Below are positions 14,584-22,766 of a DNA stretch of 32,175 nt, piece by piece (the stretch's first letter is position 1; the number at the start of each line of letters is the position of its first letter). The stretch is taken from positions 1-32,175 of the forward strand of contig JADFMD010000021.1 in assembly GCA_022564055.1 (NCBI GenBank), in the 5' to 3' direction. The notes under the pieces were generated by a model. That model saw nothing but the letters and a program-made list of their open reading frames with translations. It did not search any database and was not told where the DNA came from. This stretch comes from Gemmatimonadota bacterium. GTDB taxonomy: Bacteria; Gemmatimonadota; Gemmatimonadetes; Longimicrobiales; Gaopeijiaceae. Made by a program: the position numbers and the translations under genes.

Positions 14584-15789
14584 ATGACGCCATCTATCCG
14601 GCCTTTGCCCACAACCGTCCAATCTGTCGCCTGGATCGTCGCCTCGATCCTCGCGTTGTCCGCCTGTGAGCGTGATTCCGCCGCGACGGTTACGGTCACC
14701 GACAGCGCGGGGATACGCCTGACTCTCAGTCCGGACGTTCCGACCACATTCGCCGAGATCGACCCGGAGCCGGTTCTCAGTCTTGGTGGCCCCAATGCTG
14801 AGGGGCCGACACAGTTCTACCAGATCCAGCACGTTCTCATCGATGCACAGGACCGCCTGTGGGTCGCGGACGGGCAGTCCGGCGAGCTACGGATCTTCGA
14901 GCCGGACGGGTCCCACTGGAAAACGAGAGGCGGACGGGGCGAAGGGCCTGGAGAATTCGTGCGTATCCGCCTGCTCGGGTCGTTCCGGGGTGACAGTGTG
15001 GCCGTGTGGGATGATGCGAACGGACGGCTCACGTTGTTCGACGGTGAAGGTGAGTTCGTTCGAACGGAGAGGACTGCGCCCAGCGACGATCCTCGACCTA
15101 GTGCCTTCGACGTGTTCGCTGACGGGTCCTTTCTGGGCCGGGTCCGACGTATTCTCGGGGAGGGTTCCGTCGAAGCCGGCCAGATCCTCGGCGATCCGGT
15201 GCGGTTGGTGCGGGTCGACCTCGAGAATTCCACCCAACGTCCACAGGGCGGTGCGCTGGGGCCCCTGTGGTTGTGGACCGGGCGGAGTCAGATCCCGATC
15301 CCCTTCACGATCACCGCGGGCTTTGACATTTCTGGCGAGTCCGTTCACCTCGTGTCGGGCCCGGATTTTCGAGTCCGAGTCTTCGAGGATGGACGCCTTT
15401 CCGAGATCTACGGTGTGGCGCGGGACGCGCGGGAGGTATCCGAGGCCGACATCATGGCCTATCGAGAGTTCATCGAGGAGTATTACCCCGAGTCGCAGCA
15501 AGACGACTACCTGTCCACGCTGGCTCACCCGAGTCGTCCGACTGTCCTGCCGGCGTACTCTCGTTTGTTGTCCGCCGCCGATGGCCACGTGTGGGCGCAG
15601 ATCTACTCCCCCGACTTCTCCGCGCCCGTTACTTGGGACGTATACAACGAAGCGCGGGAGTGGGTAGGCCAGGTGCAGACCCCCGGCGGTTTCATGACGA
15701 TGACCATCACGGGGGCCGTTGTGGCCGGGGTGTGGCGCGACGAGCTGGGAGTGGAGTACGTTCGGGTCTATCGAATTCTGCGGCGCTGA
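14584..15789 (+). CDS. Six-bladed beta-propeller lipoprotein
   Basis: A 401-residue lipoprotein with signal VAWIVASILALSAC (Cys about 28). The N-terminal strand VTDSAGIRLTLSPD puts it in the DSAG sub-group with the neighbours at 13348 and 17127. Blade motifs are QIQHVLIDAQDRLWVAD, GGRGEGPGEF, GDSVAVWDDANGRLTLFD, ADGHVWAQIYSP, and the end signature VVAGVWRDELGVEYVRVYRI. It starts 6 bases after the previous stop and is surely in the same transcript. A helical insert (REVSEADIMAYREFIEEYYPESQQDDY, about residues 288-314) sits between blades and is also present, in diverged form, in siblings; this may be a lid or partner-binding element. The function of the family is unknown; extracytoplasmic ligand or protein binding is the likely role. 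Confidence 0.88.
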   Translation: MTPSIRPLPTTVQSVAWIVASILALSACERDSAATVTVTDSAGIRLTLSPDVPTTFAEIDPEPVLSLGGPNAEGPTQFYQIQHVLIDAQDRLWVADGQSGELRIFEPDGSHWKTRGGRGEGPGEFVRIRLLGSFRGDSVAVWDDANGRLTLFDGEGEFVRTERTAPSDDPRPSAFDVFADGSFLGRVRRILGEGSVEAGQILGDPVRLVRVDLENSTQRPQGGALGPLWLWTGRSQIPIPFTITAGFDISGESVHLVSGPDFRVRVFEDGRLSEIYGVARDAREVSEADIMAYREFIEEYYPESQQDDYLSTLAHPSRPTVLPAYSRLLSAADGHVWAQIYSPDFSAPVTWDVYNEAREWVGQVQTPGGFMTMTITGAVVAGVWRDELGVEYVRVYRILRR

Positions 15790-15948
15790 GGGGCCACGTA
15801 CCGAAGCCTTGGTGCTGCCAGGCAACCCCATGGCTAGCCCCGGGCCTCTAACGCTAGAATCATAGGGACCGGCCGGCCCAGAATCATGGAAACCGCTCCG
15901 GCTCCACGATGGACCAAGCGATCAGGTCAGTCACAACCTGGAGGAAGG

Positions 15949-17130
15949 ATGTCCCAACGAGCTTCGTCACTCGGCAGGCTGCTCACCACCGCGTTCGTAA
16001 CCGCATCCGTAGCGGCATTTTCCGCATTGGTTACGGCCCCCAGTGTCAGCGCTCAGCTCACCGCAGACTTGGAAGTGGAGTTTCCGGAAGGGTTCGGCCT
16101 CCTCAGCAACGTGCGCGAGCTGCCGGACGGACGGGTGTTGGTGGCCGATCCCCTCGGGCAGATACTCGCCGCCTTGGACATGGACGCCGGCACGATGGAC
16201 ATGTGGGGCCGAGAGGGTGGGGGGCCCCGCGAGTACCGGCAACCCGACGCGGTCTACGCTCTGCCGGGTGACTCGACCCTTCTCGTGGACCTCGGCAACG
16301 GGCGGCTCATGGTGATCGCTCCGGATGGATCCTTCGTCCGATCGAGACCGATCGCGGTTGGTGGGGGGGCCACCCCCGGGAACCCCGGGGGGATGCAGAT
16401 CGCCATTCCGCGGGTCGTGGACGGTGAGGGACGTATCTACTTTCCGTTGAGGGCTTTCGGGGGCTCCGAGGACTCGACCGCGATCGCTCGGGTGGGTTGG
16501 GCCTCGGACGTGGTGGAGACCGTGGCCCGGTACAAGCCCCGCGAGGTTCAGCAGTCGGGGAGCGGGGGCCGAATAAGCATCCAGGCCCTGCCCATGAGCC
16601 CCGAGGACGACTGGGCCGTCGGATTGGACGGCACCATCGCTCTGGTGCGTGCCGCTGACTACCACGTCGACGTCATTCACCCGGATGGGCGTGTGTCCAA
16701 GGGACCCGAGGTCGACCATACCCGGATCCGACCTCGCGACGCGGAGAAGCAGGCCTGGCTCGATGATGCTGCCTCCTCCGGCCTGAGCATCAGGATGAGC
16801 TTCGGCGGCGGACAACAGGAAGTGCAGTTCAGTCGAGGCGGGCCAGGTGGTAATCGCTCCATCGACGACCTCGACTGGCCGGACCGCATGCCGTCCTTCC
16901 GGAGCGGGTCCACCCGGATCGACCCGGAGGGGCGTATCTGGGTCGGCCGGAGCACACGTGCCGGGGAACCGAGCCTGTTCGACATCTTCGACGGTGAGGG
17001 CCGGCCCATCGCACAGGTGACCCTCGACCCTAACTCATCGATCGTGGGTTTCGGCGCGGACGGTGCGCTCTACACCACGCGGACCGACTTCGTCGGCTTG
17101 CAGTGGCTGCAGAGGCGGCGGGTGAGGTGA
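15949..17130 (+). CDS. Secreted six-bladed beta-propeller protein (non-lipoprotein)
   Basis: A 393-residue protein. The ATG at 15949 (GGAGGAAGG just upstream) is preferred to one 21 codons earlier because it begins the signal peptide directly: LTTAFVTASVAAFSALVTAPSVSAQ, a type I site with no lipobox Cys. It is thus soluble or surface-released, unlike its lipidated siblings. The propeller is diverged: GREGGGPREY replaces GGxGxGPGEF, and the closing DELDVPYV signature is lost, ending GLQWLQRRRVR. It has DPEGRIWVGRS and GDSTLLVDLGNGRLMVIA blades and Gly-rich loops (AVGGGATPGNPGGMQ, SFGGGQQEVQFSRGGPGGN). The preceding 160-base gap may hold its promoter; AGAATCAT occurs twice there (about 15855 and 15882). 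It overlaps the next gene by 4 bases. Confidence 0.85.
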   Translation: MSQRASSLGRLLTTAFVTASVAAFSALVTAPSVSAQLTADLEVEFPEGFGLLSNVRELPDGRVLVADPLGQILAALDMDAGTMDMWGREGGGPREYRQPDAVYALPGDSTLLVDLGNGRLMVIAPDGSFVRSRPIAVGGGATPGNPGGMQIAIPRVVDGEGRIYFPLRAFGGSEDSTAIARVGWASDVVETVARYKPREVQQSGSGGRISIQALPMSPEDDWAVGLDGTIALVRAADYHVDVIHPDGRVSKGPEVDHTRIRPRDAEKQAWLDDAASSGLSIRMSFGGGQQEVQFSRGGPGGNRSIDDLDWPDRMPSFRSGSTRIDPEGRIWVGRSTRAGEPSLFDIFDGEGRPIAQVTLDPNSSIVGFGADGALYTTRTDFVGLQWLQRRRVR

Positions 17131-18389
17131 TTCGCGACTTACGGGTCGGGGTTCCCAGCGTACTGTTTCTTCTCATGCTCGGCGCCTGTGACCCAGGCTC
17201 CATCCCCTCCGTAGCCTCGGTTCGAGACAGCGCAGGTGTCACCCTGGTCGAGAATCACCCGGGCGAGGGTCCGCTCGCCTATATCGCCCGCCTCGATTCC
17301 TCGTACCTCCGGATCGGAGTACTGGAGGGAGATCCCGCGTACATCTTCTCGTCGGTCGTGGGACTTCGGGGGCTCGACGGTGGAGGGGTGTTGGTGGCTG
17401 AGTCGCAAGCTAGGGAGCTACGTGTGTACGATGCATCCGGCTCGCATGTCCGCACCTTCGGCGGTAGGGGTGACGGGCCCGGAGAGTTTGCTTCCCTCTC
17501 TGGCCTGGTCGGTCTCTCCGGGGACACCGTTTGGGCCTGGGACTCTCGGAGCCGGCGGCTCACTTCCTATCTGACGAGTGGCGAACTGATCGGGACGGTC
17601 ACGAGTGCGGGCGATCCGGGCGGGCGCATCCGGGAGCTCCACCGCCTCAGTGATGGAACCTATGTCGCGCTGTCTCGCTGGGGCTCGGGCCTCACGAGTA
17701 GCAGGGAATCACAGGATCTCGCCGTTGTGCGAGACACGATCGTTCTCCGGCGCCTCGACGCCACCCTCCAAGAATTGGATACGATCGCGGTCCTGCCGTC
17801 CTCGGAGTCGCTGCGCGAAAGTCAGATTACGAGCAGGAATCAGACGGCGGCGAATGGGGAGATACGGACGGTCATGAGTGGCTCGATACGGCAGACCGAA
17901 CGACCCTTCGGGCGTACCAGCTACTACCATCCACGACTGCCGGGTGTGGTGACGGCGACCAACGATTCGTACGAGTGGATCGTGCGAGCGCTCGATGGCA
18001 GCGTCCGACTGATTTCCAGAGTCCCGGATTTCAACCGGCCGATCTCCACGGGGCGGGTCACCGAGTTGCGTGACTGGTTTCTATCCAACGGTACGTCTCC
18101 AGAGAGAATGCGAGAGGCCTTTGAGGACTTTCCTCTGCCGGACCTGGCTCCCGCTTTCGGTCCCATTCGAGTCGACCCACGCGGTCGCGTCTGGCTCGCC
18201 GAGTACAAGGCAGTACCGAATACGGCGTCTATCTGGATCGTGTTCTCCCCGGACGGGCAACTTCTTGGCCAGGTCGAAGTTCCTCCCGGGCTCGAGGTTC
18301 ATGAGATCGGCGACGACTACTTGCTCGGGGTCCAGCGCGACGAATTCGACGTGCCCTACGTCCTGAGGTTCCGGTTAGTGGAAATCTGA
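17127..18389 (+). CDS. Six-bladed beta-propeller lipoprotein
   Basis: A 420-residue lipoprotein. The GTG at 17127 overlaps the preceding stop as GTGA, implying translational coupling; another GTG at 17103 is possible but lengthens the N terminus before the signal peptide. The signal is VGVPSVLFLLMLGAC. VRDSAGVTLVENH places it in the DSAG sub-group. Blades include VLEGDPAYIFSSVVGLRGLDGGGVLVAE, GGRGDGPGEF, GDTVWAWDSRSRRLTSY, DPRGRVWLAEY, and the closing YLLGVQRDEFDVPYVLRFRL. Helix RVTELRDWFLSNGTSPERMREAFEDF corresponds to the between-blade insert of its siblings. It is the last of the uninterrupted array; the ECF sigma operon begins 76 bases downstream. Role unknown. Confidence 0.87.
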   Translation: MIRDLRVGVPSVLFLLMLGACDPGSIPSVASVRDSAGVTLVENHPGEGPLAYIARLDSSYLRIGVLEGDPAYIFSSVVGLRGLDGGGVLVAESQARELRVYDASGSHVRTFGGRGDGPGEFASLSGLVGLSGDTVWAWDSRSRRLTSYLTSGELIGTVTSAGDPGGRIRELHRLSDGTYVALSRWGSGLTSSRESQDLAVVRDTIVLRRLDATLQELDTIAVLPSSESLRESQITSRNQTAANGEIRTVMSGSIRQTERPFGRTSYYHPRLPGVVTATNDSYEWIVRALDGSVRLISRVPDFNRPISTGRVTELRDWFLSNGTSPERMREAFEDFPLPDLAPAFGPIRVDPRGRVWLAEYKAVPNTASIWIVFSPDGQLLGQVEVPPGLEVHEIGDDYLLGVQRDEFDVPYVLRFRLVEI

Positions 18390-18465
18390 TTTGGGCTCAG
18401 CTGCGCCCCGGGCCACTCGATCTACCGTCTGTCATATAAAAAGTCCTTTTCGTCACCCATCCTTG

Positions 18466-19014
18466 ATGACTCAGACGACTGAAGGCCAGCCACACACCGA
18501 CAGTGGCTCCTTGAGAGAACGGCTCGAGCGACATCACTTCGACGCGTCGGGATGGTCCCTCGCCTGCTGCAACCACGACGAGGACCTTGCTCACGACGTG
18601 CTCCACGAAGCGTACTTGCGCGTCTTGGACGGCCGTGCTCGCTACCGGGCGAAGTCGAGCTTCAAGACTTGGCTCTTTGGCGTGATCCGCCTTGTGGCGC
18701 TGGAGACCCGGCGTCGCGACGAGCGACGAGGCCTGGAGAGAGGCGTGGAGAATAGTGCGGACCAGGCCGTGGTCCCGCCCATGGACCTGGCCTCGGGATC
18801 ACTCGAGCAAGTCGAGCTTGTGGCCAGGCTCAACGAAGCCCTGGCCGGGCTCAGCTGTCGGCAGCGCGAGGTGATGCACTTGGTCTTCTATCAGAGTCTC
18901 ACGGTCGCAGAGGCGGCACGTGTCATGGAGGTGGGAGTGGGCGCGGCGCGGACGCACTACCACCGCGCCAAGACCCGGTTGCGGAAGGTACTCAGCCAGG
19001 AGTCCATACGATGA
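18466..19014 (+). CDS. ECF-type RNA polymerase sigma factor
   Basis: A 182-residue sigma-70-family ECF factor. Region 2 covers HDEDLAHDVLHEAYLRVLDG...YRAKSSFKTWLFGVIRLVALETRRRDERR, with the -10-binding helix ending in the basic RRRDERR. Region 4 covers LARLNEALAGLSCRQREVMHLVFYQSLTVAEAARVMEVGVGAARTHYHRAKTRLRKVL and holds the -35 recognition helix. Regions 1.1, 1.2 and 3 are missing, as in all ECFs. The first 35 residues are short and irregular, so region 2.1 seems shortened. The ATG at 18466 has no Shine-Dalgarno; TATAAA lies about 25 bases upstream and might be a -10 box. Its stop overlaps the start of the next gene (ATGA), the classic layout of a sigma with its membrane regulator. Confidence 0.92.
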   Translation: MTQTTEGQPHTDSGSLRERLERHHFDASGWSLACCNHDEDLAHDVLHEAYLRVLDGRARYRAKSSFKTWLFGVIRLVALETRRRDERRGLERGVENSADQAVVPPMDLASGSLEQVELVARLNEALAGLSCRQREVMHLVFYQSLTVAEAARVMEVGVGAARTHYHRAKTRLRKVLSQESIR

Positions 19015-19421
19015 GCGATCGATTCGATTTTGAGTTGCGCACGGCTTTCCAGACGTTGCGGCGCATGGAGCTCGAGTGGGCTGAGGACTTCGAGGAAGTG
19101 CTCGGTGACGAAGCCGAGACCTACCGTTCGCCCCTCCCGAGCGGGCGGCGGCGATATCGAGTCGCCCTTCCCGCTACCCTCGCTGCCGCTGCGGTGGTGG
19201 TGGCGCTTGTCCTCCGTCCGACCCAGGAGGAGCGTTTCGAGGCCGTGCTCGCCGAGGCCGTCGAGCAGCTCGGGTCCGGTTGGGTCGCTCCGTCCGATTT
19301 CTTGATGTCCTATCCGGGACGGGAATTCTACAGCCGGATTCCTTCGATTGGCCCACTTCCCGCAATGGGTGTGGGAGACGGCACTACCAACCCAGGCAAT
19401 TCTGACGAGGAGAACCGATGA
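19011..19421 (+). CDS. Single-pass membrane protein, candidate anti-sigma factor
   Basis: A 136-residue protein with an acidic N-terminal cytoplasmic helix region (FELRTAFQTLRRMELEWAEDFEEVL), a basic stretch GRRRYR, one membrane helix (about residues 51-68, VALPATLAAAAVVVALVL) and an extracytoplasmic C-terminal part of ~65 residues. It has no HxxxCxxC zinc anti-sigma motif, so it is not a ZAS-type factor by sequence. Identification rests on gene order (4-base overlap with the sigma gene, AGGAG before the ATG), topology and size, as in CnrY-, RseA- and other sigma-sequestering proteins. The N-terminal helices would hold the sigma factor at the membrane. It overlaps the next gene by ATGA as well. 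Confidence 0.65.
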   Translation: MSDRFDFELRTAFQTLRRMELEWAEDFEEVLGDEAETYRSPLPSGRRRYRVALPATLAAAAVVVALVLRPTQEERFEAVLAEAVEQLGSGWVAPSDFLMSYPGREFYSRIPSIGPLPAMGVGDGTTNPGNSDEENR

Positions 19422-19921
19422 ACACGACGACGAATTGGGCGTGCACCGTGTTGATGGCGGCCGCTCTCTTGGCCCCGCCGATCCTTGAGGGCCAGTTCCG
19501 ATCCACGCCACGCCAGAGCGAAGATTTCTCGCGAGGCCTGTTCACTCCAGAGCTGATCATGAGGCATTACCGCGAGATCGGCCTTTCCACAGAGCAGCGC
19601 GCCACGATCACGGAGGCGATTCGGATCCTGCAGTCTGGTGTTGTGGACCCGGAGTGGCGTCTCATGGAGGTTTCCCAGAACCTCACGGAGCTTCTCGAAA
19701 CCACACCTATAGACGAGGCGCGGGCGCTCTCGGTCATCGATCAGGTGCACGAGGCCGAGGCCGAGATCAAGCGAGCGAATCTTTCGGCCTTGATCCGCAT
19801 CAAGAACGCGCTCACCCAAGAGCAGCGGGACAAGCTCATGGAGCTTCGCCGGCCTAGGTTCGGTCTCTCGTCGATGCTCCAAGAAGCATCTCATCTGCTC
19901 CAAGAAGCATCTCATCCCTGA
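19418..19921 (+). CDS. CpxP/Spy-like periplasmic LTxxQ protein, candidate metal or stress sensor
   Basis: A 167-residue exported protein (signal WACTVLMAAALLAPPILEGQ). The mature part is helical and has two LTxxQ-type motifs, LSTEQRATI (56-64) and LTQEQRDKLMELR (132-144), separated by a helical hairpin, which is the CpxP/Spy/ZraP/CnrX fold family. These proteins sense metal or misfolded proteins in the periplasm and, in CnrX-type systems, control an ECF sigma through its anti-sigma. The gene overlaps the anti-sigma candidate by ATGA with AGGAG upstream, so it is part of the same circuit. The C terminus carries an exact 21-base duplication (LLQEASH repeat). Metal-binding His/Met residues are few, so a purely metal-sensing role is not evident. 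Confidence 0.75.
   Translation: MNTTTNWACTVLMAAALLAPPILEGQFRSTPRQSEDFSRGLFTPELIMRHYREIGLSTEQRATITEAIRILQSGVVDPEWRLMEVSQNLTELLETTPIDEARALSVIDQVHEAEAEIKRANLSALIRIKNALTQEQRDKLMELRRPRFGLSSMLQEASHLLQEASHP
19875..19916 (+). repeat. Exact 21-bp tandem duplication at a gene 3' end
   Basis: Two identical 21-base units (19875-19895 and 19896-19916) lie in the last codons of the CpxP/Spy-like gene. They keep the frame and add a seven-residue repeat (LQEASH plus one residue) before the stop. Perfect identity implies a recent slippage event or ongoing length variation. Confidence 0.9.
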
Positions 19922-19964
19922 GATCGCGTCCCAGCGGGAGTGGCCATCCGAGGGGAGATTTGAC

Positions 19965-20027
19965 ATGAGAAAGTGGACCACGCTGGCAGTCTTCGGGCAT
20001 GTGCGCGTCTTGCCTCCTGGCCCATAA
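19965..20027 (+). pseudogene. Frameshifted start of an exported-protein gene
   Basis: A ribosome site (GAGGGGAG) precedes an ATG and 20 codons reading MRKWTTLAVFGHVRVLPPGP, then a stop. Shifting frame by one base inside GGGCATG restores a typical lipoprotein/signal-peptide reading, AVFG-MCASCLLA. No coding sequence continues beyond, so this looks like the decayed 5' end of a secreted-protein gene that once followed the CpxP-like gene. The evidence is short, so confidence is low. Confidence 0.3.
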
Positions 20028-20092
20028 ACGCTAACGGATCAAAAACACATCTCTGCTGGTAGAACAGCTTCGATCAGACGCAGGAGGGGCTC

Positions 20093-21412
20093 ATGTGGCG
20101 TGATCTGGAACGTGTCGAATCAGGGTGTCATACCTCCCCCTCACCGCGCCTCGGCGGTAGTCGATCTCTAGATCCTGGGCACCCACGCCCAGCCTTCCCG
20201 CTGCTGCTCACTGTCGGATTCGTCCTAGTCGGCGGCCTTCTGGCATCCTGTGGCCCCGATGCAGAGACGGACCCGGGCGAACCCGCAGACAGCGGTGTCA
20301 CATACGACATCGTGGAGGAGCTGCGGATCGATGGATACGAACACAATCTCGTGCCGATCGATACGACGATCCGGGTCGCCGTGGCGGAGAACGGGATGAT
20401 CGCGATCGCGCAGCTCCAGACGTCCAACGTGCTGTTCTTCAGCGAGACGGGTGAATCGCTGGGCAGCATCGGGCGTGATGGTGAAGGACCGGGGGAGTTC
20501 CGAAAAGCGTGGCGCCTCGGATGGATAGCGGACACCCTCTATGTATACGACTTCAGTCTTCGACGGTTCACGCTCATCGACCCGGACCTTCAGTACGTCC
20601 GGTACATCTACGTCCCGAATGGAGCCCGGCCGGGCCCGGAAATGGCGGGGCGATTGCCGGAGTTCGGAATCGTGTACGGTGGGGCGCTTTATGCGGACGG
20701 ATCCGTTTACGGCCAGTTCGCGGGAACGCGAAATGCGGTCGCCAACGCCGACTTCGATCCACAGAAGACGACGTACGGTCGAGTGAGGGAGGACGGGACG
20801 ATCGTCAGCTACTTCCAGTTCTCCAGTGGGGGAGGAGAACCGATCCGGGTCCGGCTCGACCAGGGCACTGTTCTCATGAACAGCAGCCTCCTTCCAAGTC
20901 CCGAGCGACCCATCCTCAGACTCTCCTCCGATGGGATTCGTATGGCCCACCTGAGTGTGGCCATGGAGGGGCCGGACGCGGGGACGTTCGAGATCAAGAT
21001 GGAGGATGTCTTTACCGGTGTCCTCTATGTGCGCCGGTATCCTTTCGACCCGGTCCCAATCACGCAGGCTGTCCGGGATAGCATCCTCGAAGTAAGGCTT
21101 GAGGACATGCCCCCGGAGATGGCCCGAGCGCTCCGGGGTGGCGCCACCTTCCCTCCGATGCTCCCGCCGGTCGTGGGGATGGTGGGCGGCAGAGACAACA
21201 CGCTCTGGATCCGCATGCGCGATACGGCGGAGGGGCGACCGTACCGGATCTTGGATCCCTCCGGAGAGCCGGTGGGCACACTCACCCTTCCTCTCAACTC
21301 GCGAATCGCCGCGGCGGATCTACACCAGATCTGGGTCATCGAGATCGACGAGTTGGATGTGGAGAGCGTCGTCCGCTACCGGCTCCAGATCGCGTCGAAG
21401 GATGCGACGTAG
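20093..21412 (+). CDS. Six-bladed beta-propeller lipoprotein, pump-flanking type
   Basis: A 439-residue lipoprotein. AGGAGGGG lies just before the ATG. The first ~35 residues are polar and unusual before the hydrophobic signal (LLLTVGFVLVGGLLASC, Cys about 53), so a start within the polar stretch is possible. The DSAG strand is absent. Blades include NGMIAIAQLQTSNVLFF, GRDGEGPGEF, LGWIADTLYVYDFSLRRFTLID, GRDNTLWIRMRD, and the closing IWVIEIDELDVESVVRYRL. The second blade is closer to that of the gene at 30686 (MGWVADTLWVLDFRGYRF) than to the array at 12-18 kb, so the two form a separate sub-type. It sits between the ECF operon and the efflux operon, 166 bases before the latter. Confidence 0.87.
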   Translation: MWRDLERVESGCHTSPSPRLGGSRSLDPGHPRPAFPLLLTVGFVLVGGLLASCGPDAETDPGEPADSGVTYDIVEELRIDGYEHNLVPIDTTIRVAVAENGMIAIAQLQTSNVLFFSETGESLGSIGRDGEGPGEFRKAWRLGWIADTLYVYDFSLRRFTLIDPDLQYVRYIYVPNGARPGPEMAGRLPEFGIVYGGALYADGSVYGQFAGTRNAVANADFDPQKTTYGRVREDGTIVSYFQFSSGGGEPIRVRLDQGTVLMNSSLLPSPERPILRLSSDGIRMAHLSVAMEGPDAGTFEIKMEDVFTGVLYVRRYPFDPVPITQAVRDSILEVRLEDMPPEMARALRGGATFPPMLPPVVGMVGGRDNTLWIRMRDTAEGRPYRILDPSGEPVGTLTLPLNSRIAAADLHQIWVIEIDELDVESVVRYRLQIASKDAT

Positions 21413-21470
21413 GGCCCGAAGAGCGGCAACCTAGACGAGACGACCCCTAGTCTCTCTCACGGGAGTTAGT

Positions 21471-21496
21471 GGAACGTTGTGGAGACGTTCTGCGTA
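21471..21496 (+). promoter_or_regulatory. Candidate ECF-type promoter with inverted repeat before the efflux operon
   Basis: TGGAAC is followed 17 bases after the GGAAC (21471-21475) by CGTA (from 21493), which resembles the GGAAC / CGT layout used by many ECF sigma factors. The same stretch contains GAACGT-N7-ACGTTC (21472-21490), a perfect 6-bp inverted repeat that could be an operator. It lies about 85 bases before the adaptor ATG. Such short matches arise by chance; the link to the nearby sigma gene is a hypothesis. Confidence 0.3.
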
Positions 21497-21578
21497 TTCG
21501 ATGAGTCTCTCGAAGGGCGTAAGGTCCGGAACCGCTCGTTTTTGATGTTGGCAAGATAGAACCCACGGAGTTCCGCAC

Positions 21579-22766
21579 ATGGCTTTCTCGACCAAGACCT
21601 TGAGCATCGTAACCGTCGTCCTCGTGTTAGCGGTGGCCGGCGGCGGAATCTATCTTCGCGTCAGGCCGGAGCCGGAGAACAGCGATGACACCGCGTCGGC
21701 TGCGGCGGAAACGAGCGAGGTCGTAAGCACTTCGGCAAGCGAGCAGTTCGCCATCGCGCCTACGCCCGTGAGTGGTATCGCGGCAGTTCGGGATACGCTG
21801 TGGGTGGAGGTGACGGCGGAGGGGCGGGCCGAGGCGTCCCGCGAGGCGGTGCTTACCGCGCAGGTGGAGGGCCAGGTGCTCGAGGTCTGGGTGCAGGAGA
21901 ACTCGAGTGTCACTTCCGGCCGCGCGCTCATTCAGATCGACACGACCGAGTACGCTCTGGAGCTCGCGACGGCTCAAAGCGAACTGGAGAAGGCCGAGGT
22001 CGAGTACCAGAGGTCGATCCTTTTCGATCAGGAGATCGAGGATTCGGTGGTCCGCGCTCAGCGGGCCCGCATTTCGCGGGTCCAGAGCGGCTTGCCCGGC
22101 GCTGAGGTCGGCGTACGGCAGGCTCAGATCAACCTGGATCGCACGACCGTCGTCTCTCCCTTCGGGGGACGGGTGGCGGATCTCGAAGTGGTACTGGGGC
22201 AGTGGGTCTCCTCTGGAGCGGACCTTCTGACCGTGGTGGACCTGAACTCCATCAAGGTCCAGGTTCACGTGCTCGAGGCCGAGCTCCCGCTCCTGGCCGA
22301 GGGGCGGCTCGCCCGTGTGACCTTCACAGCTTTCCCGGGAGAGACGTTCCAGGGCCGGATCGCCACGATCAACCCACGTGTCGACCCCGACAACGGAACG
22401 GGCCGCGTGACCGTGCGGCTCGACAACCGAGACGGCCGGATCAAGCCCGGTATGTATGCCCGGGTGACGATCGACGCCCAGGCGTTTCCCGACCGTGTGC
22501 TGATCCCACGGGCGGCAGTCCTGCCCCGGGACGGGAGGTTGATCGTCTTCATCTACAATCCGGATGGGCCGAACGGCAGAGCCGAATGGCGCTATGTGAC
22601 GACCGGGCGCGAGAACGAGAAGCTGGTCGAGTTGACACACGGGGACGAGGGTTTCGTCGAGCCGGGAGAGATCGTGCTGACCGACGGCCACCACTACCTG
22701 GCGCATGACGCGACGGTACGCCTGGTGGACGACCCGGCGGCCGAAGGGGGGAGGCCCGGCCGATGA
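21579..22766 (+). CDS. RND efflux periplasmic adaptor (membrane fusion protein)
   Basis: A 395-residue HlyD/AcrA-type adaptor that links the inner-membrane RND pump to the TolC channel. Domains in order: N-terminal membrane helix (SIVTVVLVLAVAGGGIYL) with no lipobox Cys, so anchored by the helix; a Ser/Ala/Glu-rich linker; first lipoyl half with VTAQVEGQVLEVWVQENSSVTSG; an alpha-hairpin (ALELATAQSELEKAEVEYQRS...VRQAQINLDRT) that is short; second lipoyl half VSPFGGRVADLEVVLGQWVSSGADLLTVVDL; beta-barrel with RVTFTAFPGETFQGRIATINPRVDPDNGTGRVTVRL; and membrane-proximal domain. GGAG lies about 10 bases before the ATG. The stop overlaps the TolC gene start (ATGA). The substrate cannot be read from the sequence. 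Confidence 0.93.
   Translation: MAFSTKTLSIVTVVLVLAVAGGGIYLRVRPEPENSDDTASAAAETSEVVSTSASEQFAIAPTPVSGIAAVRDTLWVEVTAEGRAEASREAVLTAQVEGQVLEVWVQENSSVTSGRALIQIDTTEYALELATAQSELEKAEVEYQRSILFDQEIEDSVVRAQRARISRVQSGLPGAEVGVRQAQINLDRTTVVSPFGGRVADLEVVLGQWVSSGADLLTVVDLNSIKVQVHVLEAELPLLAEGRLARVTFTAFPGETFQGRIATINPRVDPDNGTGRVTVRLDNRDGRIKPGMYARVTIDAQAFPDRVLIPRAAVLPRDGRLIVFIYNPDGPNGRAEWRYVTTGRENEKLVELTHGDEGFVEPGEIVLTDGHHYLAHDATVRLVDDPAAEGGRPGR

Noticed and set aside
21627-22706. 359-codon minus-strand frame over the efflux adaptor
   Set aside because: Composition is that of an antisense shadow (His/Arg/Asp-rich) and the plus strand codes a convincing adaptor.
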